Part shown: positions 42,103-53,800 of the stretch, one piece after another
How positions within the stretch are numbered: position 1 is the stretch's first letter
Layout of the letters: each line of letters opens with the position of its first letter
Origin: Puccinellia tenuiflora
Lineage: Eukaryota > Streptophyta > Magnoliopsida > Poales > Poaceae
Length of the DNA: 64,000 nucleotides
Assembly (NCBI GenBank): GCA_012064385.1
Contig: QRDG01000402.1
Coordinates: forward strand, 443,335-507,334
Direction: 5' to 3'
Translations under genes and position numbers: made by a program
Notes under the pieces: generated by a model
Databases searched by the model: none
What the model was told of the DNA's origin: nothing
The model's input: the letters and a program-made list of their open reading frames with translations, nothing else

Positions 42103-43879
42103 GGAATCCTTCAAGGCGGAATCCGGAGCCTTTACAACGATCTTGGGGCACACACCCACAACTCAATCGGGGGCTCCCAAACCTTGCCCGAAGCTTCACA
42201 ACTCAAAGTCTTCGCGACACCACCAACCGTCTATGGTACACAATGCACCCAAGAGACACAAGCTCTTGGGAACACAATGCACCCAAGAGTAACAAGCTTC
42301 TCGACCTTCAATCCCACGTATCACCGTGGGGAACTCAAACCTATGCAAAAGGCAAGACCACACAAGGTGGTCAAGTCCTTCACTCCCAAATCCAACCAAA
42401 GCAACTAATACTAGGGAGGGATTTGAGAGAAGAACAAAGAGGAGAACCACAAAATAACTCCAAGAACTAGATCCACTAGGTTCCCCTTACTTAGAGGAGA
42501 AATTGATTGGTGGAAATGTAGATCTAGGTCTCCTCTCTGGTTTCCCTAAAGATGGGCAAGAATCATTGGAGGGATTGGGAGAGGGCAAGGTTTTCCAAGG
42601 TCAACAATGGTGGGAGAGAGAGAAATTCGTGCTGATGAAAACCCTTGAGAGATTTGGGGAAGAAGGGGGCCTTTTATAGGTCCCCACAAAAACTAGCCGT
42701 TGCAGCCTGCTCAGACCGGAGACTCCGGTGTAAGTGCACCAGAGACTCCGGCCTAGGTCGGAGATTCCGGCCAGGCTCCGGGCTCATTGGGTCATCGGGG
42801 CAGACCGGAGATTCCGGTCCAGAGGGGCCGGAGACTCCGGACTATCTCCGGTGATGCTTCGGACCCCTATCCAGTACCGCACCACAAAGAGGCAAAGATC
42901 AGAGAAAAACTTGAGGCCGGAGATTCCGGGTCCTGTGGACTGGAGACTCCGGCGGACCGGAGACTCCGGACCATCTCCGTTGTACCTCCGGACCCCAATC
43001 CAGTACCGCGGCACAAGAAGGTCACTTGGCAGTGAAAAACAATGGACCGGAGACTTCGGGTCCTTTGGGCCGGAGACTCCGGACCATCTCCGGACCAGAT
43101 CCAAACAGTAAAACCTGAACTGCCATAACATTTGCAAATGAAGTCCGAATCGAGTGAATCCAATTTTGTTGGAAAGAGGACGACAAGAGCTTATCCTACA
43201 AAAACTGAAAATATGAAAACAAGCAAGGGAGCTTGTGCAAAGGGTTGGAAGGGTGAAACCTTCCACACGGATGAACCGGCAAAATCTCCAACACCGAAAA
43301 CGCAAAAGAAGACGCACACGAGATCCGTTTTCGGTGAACTTGGCCTTGTCATGACGGGCACGACAAGCACCAAGACCACACCACGATAAGAGCCAAATAA
43401 GATCCAATAAAGATGATTGCAAAGATGCAAAGGTTTGAGCTCTCCATGAACGATACGATCAAGATACTCGGTCGAGAGCCCCTCTTGATAGTACGGTTAA
43501 CTATCCTATAATCCGGTCTCTCACTAACATCATGAGACCGGTAAAATAGAAACCCTATCAGGATCATACCTTTGCCTTGTGCATAATCCACTTGAGGTCG
43601 ATGATGACGATCTTCATCTCCTCAAGACTCGCTAATAGCTCCCCCATACACCAATATGGGAGAGGCACTCTTCAGCATATCTTCACTTGGACTTGAGTGT
43701 TGATCAACCCGCACTTAGCCTTGATCAACATATAATCTTCTTCCCTTAACCTTGATTCCAACAAATGGAGATCAAGCACTGCATATGGACACATCTACAA
43801 GTAGCTCAATACAAACATTAGTCCATAGAGATTGTCATTAATTACCAAAACCACACATGGGGCAACCATGCACTTTCAA
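42103..43879 (-). mobile_element. Long LTR of the gag-only Copia-type element (incomplete)
   Basis: On the minus strand it starts TGAAAGTGCATGGTTGCCCC (43879 downward) and runs 1.78 kb before breaking off at about 42103. The missing end (the part seen at 13689 and 49497) is absent. A TATA box, CCTATAAAAGG, lies at about 42669-42679 on the minus strand. Upstream of it (higher coordinates) stands an array of CCGGAGACTCCGG motifs. It faces the gag region at 47.2-49.4 kb and serves as the 3' LTR of that element. Confidence 0.7.
42713..43090. repeat. Array of about ten near-palindromic CCGGAGACTCCGG motifs
   Basis: Copies of CCGGAGACTCCGG or CCGGAGATTCCGG (some with one change) occur near 42717, 42737, 42757, 42803, 42826, 42917, 42940, 42957, 43046 and 43069. 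All lie within 400 bp upstream of the LTR TATA box on the minus strand. The motif pairs with itself, typical of a dimeric binding site. Confidence 0.85.
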
Positions 43880-46800
43880 TACACGTATCCAATGATGAAT
43901 AGTTAGAGGAAATGAACTATATTGAGGATCCAAAGATTACAAAAAGATGAAATCATTGTAAACATCTCCACAATAGAGATAGGCAAACGAAAAGATCCAA
44001 AGCGAGAGTTCTAAATAAAAATGGAGAAACTCCCCAATGTTCATGCACTATTGAGGAGTGCACAAATATGGATTCCCCCCCCCCCCCCCCAAACTCATCT
44101 AGAACACACAACAAGTGCAAGAGTGCATAAAATTAAAGAAAAACATAGCACTTGCACCAAAGATATGGTTGAACCATAAAGGCCCAACCAAGATACAAAG
44201 ATCTTTAAAAATGAGAGATGTTTGCAAGCTCAAGGATACCAATTGGAAAAAGGAACCAATTGAAAAGGCCAAAAGCTTGTGAGAGCATCTAGCCAATAAG
44301 AATCAACAAACTCACCAAGGTAAGCATGAGGACAAAGATCATCAACAAACACAGTGTGCAAAGATGCAAATAAAATTAAGATACGCACTCATGAAGCAAA
44401 TTTGGAGCCACCAAAGAATTATAGATAAAAATCAAGGTAGCTCAAAAGAAATAGGATACCAACTAAAAGGGACCTCTCTCATATGTATAGGTTTCTAAGT
44501 AGACAAATCGTTGATGATTTACATCCACAAAGAAACATGTACATACAAAATGGTTAGAGAAAAAGAGAACAAGGTATCCAAAAGGAAGTCATAAATATAC
44601 AAACGAGATTGTTGCTTAAAAGCATAGCACATAGCTCAAATTTATCTCATTGTATATAAATGAACTTCAAAAATATCAAAGACATCACACATATCACTAA
44701 GGGAACAAGAGATAGTGAAGATGCTTTGAGATAGGCAACAAGTATCACAAAGAAATAATACCAATTGAAGAAAAGTTTTTTGCAATTTCATCACAAATAT
44801 CACAAAGATATACCAAGTGAAGGAAATAAGCCAAAACCACAACAATTGCACATAAAGGCTTTCATGCCAAGAAGCAACCTACACAAGGTTGAGACTAGAA
44901 AAGTATGCATGAGGTAGATACTTGTTACCGAGATACATTGACGATGAAGAAGATGAGAGTTTGTTTATCATCAAAGCTTGACTCCAATAATCACATGGTG
45001 AGAACACCTTCCTTATGAATGAGGCAAGCATCCAATGCATCTCCATTGTACCTAAAACAAAATTCAAGTACAACATGGTTCCCAAACTCATTGGGTCCCA
45101 TAGTAGTTAGATGAACTACAATACATAGGACATACTCCACATAAATATGTGCATATAGATATGAAGTTGAATTTCATGCACATCTTAGCCGATTTAGGAT
45201 TCGGTGGAGTATACCCTATATATTGGATCAAGAAAGATAAGCATGCAATATAATATATATGTTAAAGGATATACATACAAAGTCTTTCAAGAACCAAACG
45301 AGATACAATTTGGACAAAAACACCAAGTAAACCAAGAAGAGAGCACACCAAAGTGTGACACAAAAAGGTTTTCCAAATTATATCAAAATCCAAATCAACA
45401 CATGATTTAGGACAAATCAAATCAACATATGATTGAATCCAAAACACATCAACATATGAAGTGTGATATCAATAGGAATCGAATCAAAACAACACATGAT
45501 CGATAAGACACCAATTGAAAATAAGATACCAACTAGGAGAAAAGATACCAAGAAGATGATAATACTTGACCGGAATCAAGTAAAGTAAAATAAAGAAAAA
45601 AGGTATCAAAACTCCCACAATAAGTATCAATTGAAACAAATATCTATGGATGAGATATCAAATTCCAATTAATACCAATTGAAGGTATTGAAACAAAGCC
45701 AAATAGCATAGAAGATAAAATATGATAAAGTTCAAAAGGCATTTCTCATTCATGAAGATAAAACATAAAACGAGGAATGAGAAAGCAACTCCCTAGAGAG
45801 AGCAAGGTTACAACAAATAAACCAAACACTCACTACACTTTTTTTGATGGCACAAAGCATCAAGGGAAAAAGGTTTGTCTTCCATAAACACATAAGATAG
45901 AAATCAAAAGCCAATTGAAAGGATCAAATATAGATAGGATAGTGTTCTAAATAAAAAGGAATGCTCCCCCAAGATTCATGCATTATTTTGATATTTGCAT
46001 TTGAGTACAAAATGTACACACAAGGGATCATTACTCTCCATATGTTATTTACAACACCAAACTATATCAATTGAAAATAGGATCCATGCAAGAGGCAAGG
46101 AAGACAACGGGAGTCAAAATAAATATTTTGGCAAGAGATGGGGCAAATAAAAACCAATGCTAATGTAAAGATAATCAAAAATATTCTACCTCAAACATAA
46201 ATATGGATTGTCCAAGGGCAATGACCATTTGGAATTATTTTCCCGGTGATAGAGATATCCAAGAATATCCTCACAAGATAAATCATATGGCAAGAGATAA
46301 GAGATAAAACACCATATTTTAATAAAGTTTGTTGGTAGTTTCAACTATTCAAACCAACCGGCAAGACCATGGTTAGAATAATATGGAACAAATAGTTTCT
46401 CAAATAATATATGGAAATGCATATTAGAGAAAAACCATACCAAGCAAACTCACACAAACAAGAGCCAAAGGATAACCAAAATAAAAATTGGAACTCGTTC
46501 GAGCAAACATGCCACATAGGAATAAGATAATTTACAATATCAAATCTAAGTGGCAAACCTCAAATGTTCACATTTTATGGGATTGTAATATGCACATAGC
46601 TTATTACTCCCCCATAATGTGACAATTCATTTTATCTAAGCAAGAGGCAAATAAAAACGAACTAGAGAAATTAATGGACAAATTAGAATTTGAATTTCTC
46701 ATGAGTATGACATACCACATAGTGACTAGATAATATTGAAATATCAATACTAGGTGGTGTGCCTCATGTACACACATTTTTAGGATTGCGAAGTGCACGA

Positions 46801-47220
46801 AGCATATCACTCCCCCAAAATGGGATAGACCATTAATCTCTCAAAAGAGTCAATTGAAATCAACACAAGATCCAATAAAGACTCAACACAAAGTTTACAC
46901 ATATATGAAGCGCAAATTAACATACACAACTTGATTGCTCAAGGTAAGTAATAGGCACAACATATACAAGCACATGATAGGAACAAAACTAACACATGCA
47001 AGGGAGCAAGCAACTTTCAATGTATATATGAATTAAATACAAGTTACCGTAAGGAGGAAGCATTGGATATGAGATAGAACAATATAATCCAATTGACTTG
47101 GCTTGATGAAATAATAATCATGAATATCCCTTAATTCTTCAAAGATAGCCAAGTCCCCAATGTCCTCCACCACAACCTATTGATCAAGTTTGAGCTTGTT
47201 GGTCCCCAACCAAGTTGGGT
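43880..47220 (-). mobile_element. Non-coding internal region of the gag-only Copia-type element
   Basis: About 3.3 kb between gag and the 3' LTR where protease, integrase and reverse transcriptase would be expected; none of these domains was found in any frame. The plus strand is strongly A-rich. The word ACCAATTGAA or near variants recur (44236, 44254, 44758, 45509, 45671, 45910 and others) and match the LTR/primer-binding-site junction of the same element. A run of 16 C lies at 44075-44090. The layout is that of a large non-autonomous LTR element depending on enzymes in trans. Confidence 0.65.
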
Positions 47221-47223
47221 CCT

Positions 47224-49442
47224 AAGAGGTTAGTCACAATAGGCTTGGCTACCTAAATGGTTCGTTTCTTGACACCACTTTGAGTACCAACATATTTGGC
47301 AAACACATTGCCAACTCTATTCTTCCCAAGTGAATAAGCATCATCAATTAAGATGGGATTGGATAGGTTACCAATAGTGCATGAAGAAGCAAAGTGACCC
47401 TTGCCACGACAAAGGTAGCAACATCGACTCTTCTCTTTCTTCTTAATGGGCTCCTCATCATGAGGAGCATTGGCTTGAGTCTTCTTAGGAGGTGGCCTTT
47501 GTTCAACTCGTGGTAGAGCATGAGATTGAACAAGAGTCCGCTTCCCTAGTTGCTTCTCACTAAGAGGCTTCTTCTTCATTGGGCAATCCCTAACATGGCG
47601 CCTTTCAATCTTGCACTTGAAGCAAGTAATCTTGGCCGAATTCTTGACTTGTTCTTGGCCCTTCTTCTTATCAACCTTGGAATTGTTCTTGTTGTTGGAG
47701 TTGAATCCAAGTCCACTCTTGTCATTGGGGGATTGTTGCACACTCAACACGTTGTCAAGTGCGCTCTTTCATTCATGACGCTTTACCAAGTCTTTCTTCA
47801 AAGAAGTGGCTTGGACCTTGTGCTCATTTATTTCCTCTACATGGTTAGTGACAACACAAGTACTAGAGGAGGTAGATGCATCATTGTTAGAGCAAAAAGG
47901 CAAGGAAAGTAATTCATCACATGATGTACCAACATTATGAGTAGATGAACTACTAGGACTAGCACATGGCAATATAGCATTTTTAGATAAAGTTGTGCCC
48001 TTTTCCACATGAGGCTCACAAGATGTTACCTTTGTAGTGATGGACTCATGAGCTAACTTTAGACTAGCATGGGATGCTAGAAGATCATCATTATAGCTAG
48101 AGAGCTTTTCATGACTTTCTTCCAAAATCCCATACTTGCTAGTTAGCAACTCAAGTTGAGCCCTTAGCTCAACATTCTCCTTCAAAATAGATGCTTCACA
48201 AGAAGTGAAGTTAGTAGCACAAACATCATTAACATTAGGAATGGAAGAAGGCAACTTGGCAAGCTCTTCCTTAAAGCTAGCATTTTCCTTTTTCGTGACT
48301 TTATATTTAGCATGAGCATGGTCACGTTCCTTAGTGAGGTTAGCAATGATTTTATTATTAAGCTCCTTAAAAGATTCGAGTTTCTCCTCAAGAGAAGCCC
48401 GAGTCTCTTGCTCTTCCTCAAGGGCATCCTCTAACGATGCCTTCTCCATAGCATCCTCTCTTTCAATATTCCCTTTTTCCACAAGGCTCGCTTCCAAAGC
48501 CTTAATAGTAAGCCCACGCTCAATTAAGGTTTCCATAATTTCAAAGAGGATAGCATGAACATTTTTATTTTTAGGAAGGGCATTAAGAACCATTAGACCT
48601 TTATTATGAAAGGATGCATCATCATCATCCTCATCGTCTTCTTCATCATTATTATCATTATCATCACTACTAGAAGATTTAGCCATAAGGCAAAAGATGG
48701 TTGATGAAGAAGAACAATTAATTATTGAACTACTCAAGTTCACATCTTGTTCCATAGCTAATTGGGTTTCCTCTACATTATTATTCATACAAGAGTTACA
48801 GGGAGCACAAGCATTTTTATCATGGAAACAAGATAAAGCAAGCATATTGTCAAGAGATTTATCCAAGCAATTTTTGGATGATATGCAAGGACTATCAACA
48901 CTAGCATGTAAATGATTTATAGTGCTATATGTGATAAAGTCCAAAGATGAGGCATTGCAATGAGATAGAGATGAAGAATCATCAACAATGAGCTCACTAT
49001 CCAAATTGCACAACCTATCACTACTCACCATCACATTGGTTCGTGGCTTACCACATTTTGGTGAAGTAGACGAAGTTGAGAACTCATCACGCCCGGAGGT
49101 GGAGGGAGAACAATCATCCTCAATAGTCATGGACTTGCTGTATTTATCTTGAAGCTTTGTCCACAAATCATGAGCGTTCCGGAGAGGCATGATTGACTCA
49201 AAACTACAACACTCAAAAATTTGCAAAACTCATTAGAAGCTAGAGCATCTAGCTTATAAGTTTTTCTTATCCTCTAAGGTCATACTTTCGTAATCCTTTG
49301 GAGGAGAAAAACCTATATCTAAGATACACTCAATATTGGGGTCCAAGACCCGTAAGTGACTAAGCATATGAGTTTTCCAAACATTAAAATTTGTGCCATT
49401 GAATATAAAAGTGGGATCATGCACTAATTCTCTAAACGACAT
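47224..49442 (-). pseudogene. Copia-type gag gene, interrupted by stops
   Basis: One minus-strand frame begins MSFRELVHDPTFIFNGTNFN, then WKTHMLSHLRVLDPN and, after three closely spaced stops (about 49230-49253), IMPLRNAHDLWTKLQDKYSK of the UBN2-type gag domain. A long Ser/Asn-rich and coiled-coil stretch follows (EEEQETRASLEEKLESFKEL), then one more stop near 47766, then two zinc knuckles. The first, CFKCKIERRHVRDC, has Arg where the zinc-binding His should be. The second, CYLCRGKGHFASSC, is intact. The end reads NLLGPNLVGDQQ. Gag forms the particle and packages RNA; this copy could not make it full length. Confidence 0.8.
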
Positions 49443-49481
49443 CTTTACTCTCTAGGCGGTAAAGCCCAAAAAGAGAGCCGA

Positions 49482-49495
49482 GGCTCTGATACCAA
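49482..49495 (-). promoter_or_regulatory. Primer-binding site of the Copia-type element
   Basis: Minus strand TTGGTATCAGAGCC directly follows the LTR end (...CTTTCA and one A). It matches the initiator tRNA-Met complement TGGTATCAGAGC used by many Copia elements. It fixes the 5' LTR at 49497 and the minus orientation. Confidence 0.85.
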
Positions 49496-49496
49496 T

Positions 49497-49745
49497 TGAA
49501 AGAACAAATGATGTCGCCTAGAGGGGGGGTGAATAGGCGATTAAAACTTTTCCGGTTTAAGGCTTGATAATTGCGGAATAAAACTAGGTGTTTAAATTAA
49601 CAAGCCAACAACCTAATATACTAGGTTCACCTATGTGCACCAACAACTTATGCTAAGAAATATAACAATAAGGTGATAGCAATATATATGACATCAAGCA
49701 CAAAGGCTATCACAATGTAAATTGCATAAGTAAGAGCTCGGGTAT
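49497..49745 (-). mobile_element. 5' LTR of the Copia-type element, cut by the Gypsy element
   Basis: It starts TGAAAGAACAAATGATGTCG in plus coordinates and matches 13689-13940. It ends after GAGCTCGGGTAT where the next LTR begins at 49746. Only about 250 bp remain; the other LTR of the element lacks exactly this part, so the two pieces are complementary and cannot be compared for age. Confidence 0.8.
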
Positions 49746-50302
49746 TGTCGTGGGGTTGTCACGGCAAGTTCTTCCTCTGGGAAGATGAGTTCTGGGGCCA
49801 TTGGTGATTGAAGTACGTGGGAACAGTTAATCTCGCCAAGGAACAAGGATTTACCCAGGTTCGGCCCCTCTGATTCGAGGTAAAGACCTACTTCCTGCTT
49901 CTATGTTATTGCTCTTGATGGTATCTCGATTACAAGGACCCGGCTCCCACAACTTAGGAGCCGGCGACTTCTCTCTGGTGACTAGGGTTTCTCTACTGGT
50001 TGAAGCTTATCGATCTAAGGTCCAGGACCCCGCTTATAAAGGCTGCCGGGTCTCTGGACTTACAATTTACACCGAGTCATACTAGAACACGGAGTCTTAC
50101 TCTACGTCTTGGTCTTCCAAGTTTAGACTCCGGGTTGTACTTGGACTCCTTCCGGACGGGTCCTTTCCTCATCATGGGCCTTGGTCGGCTTGTCTCCAGC
50201 CCAGCCCATGCGACTTGATATGTGACTCGGCTTTGGCCTTCTTGGTCTTGGCGGGTCTACTTTCCGGGTCCATGGGCCTACCTGTAAAGTATCCCCCCAT
50301 CA
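49746..50302 (-). repeat. 3' LTR of the Gypsy element
   Basis: 557 bp with TG/CA ends, containing a TATA-like word TTTATAAG (minus strand) near 50034. It abuts Copia LTR sequence on the left and a polypurine-type GGGGGCTAC on its internal side. Confidence 0.93.
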
Positions 50303-50703
50303 GTAGCCCCCGAATTTATCTTGGGCGCAGCTTGACGGCTTCCTCTGACTTGCTGGTTCGACTCTCTGGGTCGACTCCTTCCACTTGAGCCAATGGCTTC
50401 AAAGTCGCCTGCTGCTAGCTCCAAGATGAATTCCTGCATAAAAACATATTACATATATAAAAATGAGTCTGTCCTGTCCTTTCGCACAAGTCCACCGCTC
50501 TAGCTCTTTATAGCACTTAGCCGAGTCTGTGGCTGTTCCTGTGCACCACTCTGTCAATTTTCAACTCTTTAAGTCAGGGGACTCGGCTTCCTGGAGCAAG
50601 CCGGCTATTCTTCCCTCTCTGTAACCTTATCTTTTAACTATCGAATCGTTATCCACGATTTTACCGCGGGCCACCACTGTATACCTCTAGGGTTTTTACC
50701 CTC

Positions 50704-50711
50704 TTATAAAT
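50704..50711 (+). promoter_or_regulatory. TATA box candidate for the antisense gene
   Basis: TTATAAAT stands about 120 bp before the ATG at 50824, leaving room for a start near 50735 and a leader of about 90 bases. It is inside the element, 400 bp from the 3' LTR, and drives toward pol on the opposite strand. Confidence 0.5.
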
Positions 50712-50823
50712 GTCAAAAGGTGAGAACCGAATCGTCACCAAGCCTTTCATTCCCCAAACTTTCTGTCTCTCCTACACTCGTTCCTTTCCCGCGCAGCGCT
50801 TCCTCTTGCACCGCACGTACACC

Positions 50824-53800
50824 ATGGCCCCCAAGCGCGCCGCCAAGGGCACCTCCAAGGCGAAGGCCTCTTCTGGAAGCAGGATCGTCGACATTGCCGC
50901 CGAGGCCGCCGCCGCCGCCGCACCTTCCTCGAAAAGATCTATCTCCGCCGATTGGGGCGGTTCAACCATCACGGCGGAGCAGCTGAAATCACATCGCCTT
51001 GCTGGCCTTCTTCCATCAAGCGTCAAGGCACGAGCTCCTGGGGATGAATCGGTGCCCTCTCCGGCGAAGGGCGAGGTCGTCATCTTTGCGGAGCATCTTT
51101 TCCGCGGCTTCACGCCCCCCGGTAATTTGTTCTTCCGCCAGCTCCTCGAGTTCTACAAGCTGCGCATTCATGACCTCGCTCCAAACTCTGTCCTTACCCT
51201 TTCCAATTTTGTTGTTCTCTGTGAGGATTACCTCCAGATCAAACCTGACTTAGATCTATGGCTCGAGTTGTTCTATTGCAACCCCCAACCTGAAACCTCC
51301 GGTGGACCTCTCTTACAATGCGGCGCTGTAGCCCTCCAGCGTCGCCTAAATTCTGTCTTCCCCAAGCCAGTTTTTCCAAACCGCATCAAGGACTGGCAAA
51401 AGTCCTTCTTTTATTGCAAAGACACCTCTCCCGAGGATGAACCTAAACTCCCCCAATTCTCTGAAAGCCGACTGGAGGTGACTCCTGCTATGAAAGCCAG
51501 GTGCTCAGAGGCCGCCCGGCCCAAAGTCGAGTCATTGATCCTTAGGATCCGGACCCCTCCTCTCTCATGACCTGGAAAACATGGATCTCGTCTGCTGCTG
51601 GACCACCTGGAAAATTCAACCGCTGAGTCCTAGGACCCGGCTCATCTGCTCGTATACCAGGTGTGTCACTGATGATCTTAGGATGACTGCTAAGTTATCT
51701 GACGGTCCTGAACTTGGTCGATTGATCAAGAAGCTGACCGGAAAGATGGTGAAGGACCAGGCCCACTTTGGGCTTCAACCCTTCTGCTCTACCTGCCCAG
51801 CTCCTGCTGTAAGTACTTTAACTGCCTTTCCTTCTTGCTTGCTTGCATTATCTCAATCTGTTAACTCAAACTTTCTGTTTCCTCTCTGCAGCTTACCGAC
51901 TCCTTCTGGAAGTCGGCCCTTGAAACTGACAAGGGCAAAGGGAGCACCTCTGCTGCTGCAGAGATTGTTGAGGAAGAAGAAGAAGCCAGCGAGGAGTCCT
52001 CTAAAGAGGCTACTGCTGCTGGTGATGAGAATGAAGATGAGGAGTCCTCACCTGAGGCTCCCACTGTCAATGTCGTTGAGGAGGAGTCCTCTTCTGAGGC
52101 ACAATCTGCTGACAAGGAGCATACCGAATCAAGCCCTGCAGGAGCCCAAACCATTCCATCTGAGGAGTCATCAGATGCCAAGAGTCGCTCCCCGACTCCT
52201 CCAGCTCCAAAAAGTGGGTCCCGGGCTGCTGTGCCTAAGGTACCCGCCTCACGAGTCCGCAAGTCTAGCAGCTCTTCCAGCGAGCCCGAAGAAATTCCTG
52301 CGCAAGTCCTTGCTGCCAAGAAAAGGAAACTACGCTCAAGTGGCCCTGCAGAGTCTCCTCCTCCTCTACCTGTATCACACCAAAGGAAGTCGACCTCTCC
52401 TCCTGAGAAGGCTGACTCCTATGTGTCAGGAATGTCAATCTTCTCTTCTGACTCTCAAGAAGCTTTGGATCTTGAGACAAATGTTGGGTATGACCTTTCT
52501 CCTTGGTTTTACTAGTATGTCGTCTATATTTATCTTTTACTCAATATCTGACTTTTAACCTGTCCTGTCTCAGAGCCCGGCCCTGCGCCAAGGTCTCCAA
52601 GCTACCGGGCATGGATGACGTGACTTCCGGCCGAGGAGTTGTACCGCCGTCGACTTCTCAGACGACGAGTACAAAGACAGCTCCTACGACTCCCACATCT
52701 GCTGGTGCAACAGCTACTGGGACTCCCCCTGTTCCCGAGTCCGCTCCAAAGACTCGGTTGGAGACTCCTGTGGTGATCCCATCCTCCTCTGGGGGTGGAA
52801 CTCCAACTACTACGATTCAGATGCCTCCGAGTCAGGAAAAGGCGGCTCCCACTTCTCGGCTGAACACTGAACCAGCAAAATCTTCAACTGACTACAGCCG
52901 GCTCCGGATATCCGACAACAAATCCTTCAACGAGGCCTACATTGAGGCCATAGAGCTTAATGATCAAGCCGCCAAACTAAAGGATGAGGAGCAAGTAGCC
53001 CTCAGAGCCCTTGAGATGATTCATAATGTAAGCATTCTAACTTGTGCTCTTTATGCTCTATCCATTAGTCTCCTATTACAGTAGCCCCCAAGCACCTTAT
53101 CTTTGGTGACTTCGAGCTAAGATAGGTGCTTCATCCTGAACTCAAATCACTTACTAGGTAGAACAAACTTGCATACTGTAGCCCCCAAGACCTGAGTCCT
53201 TAGCTCTACTAGGACTCGGGGCTGCTAATTTACTGTCTGTCGGGTCCTTTAGACCAAAAACTTTTGCATGAGTAGCCCCCAAGCGCCGAGTTGTCAGCCT
53301 GCGACGACTTGGAGCTATCAATATATGTTGCTTACTGATACCTTACTTGAAGAAAAAACTCTGTTCTGCGAGTAGCCCCCAAGCGCCAAGTTGCTAACTT
53401 GTGGCGACTTGGAGCTTATGACTTCTCCACTAAGACTTGCGTGTCTGGAAAAAATCTGACTCCTGAGTAGCCCCCAAGCGCCAAGTTGTTAACTTGTGAC
53501 GACTTGGAGCTCATGAGCTATAGAATTTGACTTGTAAAAAATCTGACTTGCTTTTTCTTGACTTGTTAATTGTCGACTTGTACATCGCTGACTTCTGCTT
53601 TTCATGACTTCTGCTTTTTCAGACTGTTGTCTCAAAGATGAAAAGAGACATGAAAAAGTTGGAAGACCAAGCAGCTTCCAGTGCCCAATCTGCTGAATCT
53701 GAAAAACAGCATTCCCTCCAACTGGAGAAGAACTTACAAACCCTAGCTGCTGAGCTAGCTAAGGTGAAGAAAGAGTCGGCTGAAGCAAAGAAGGCTGCCC

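Noticed and set aside
41530..42470. Several frames above 150 residues rich in Pro, Arg and Ala
   Set aside because: All derive from a GC-rich tandem repeat that opens every frame.
49482..49495. A tRNA gene suggested by the TGGTATCAGAGCC match
   Set aside because: It matches only the 3' end complement of tRNA-Met next to an LTR; this is a primer-binding site.
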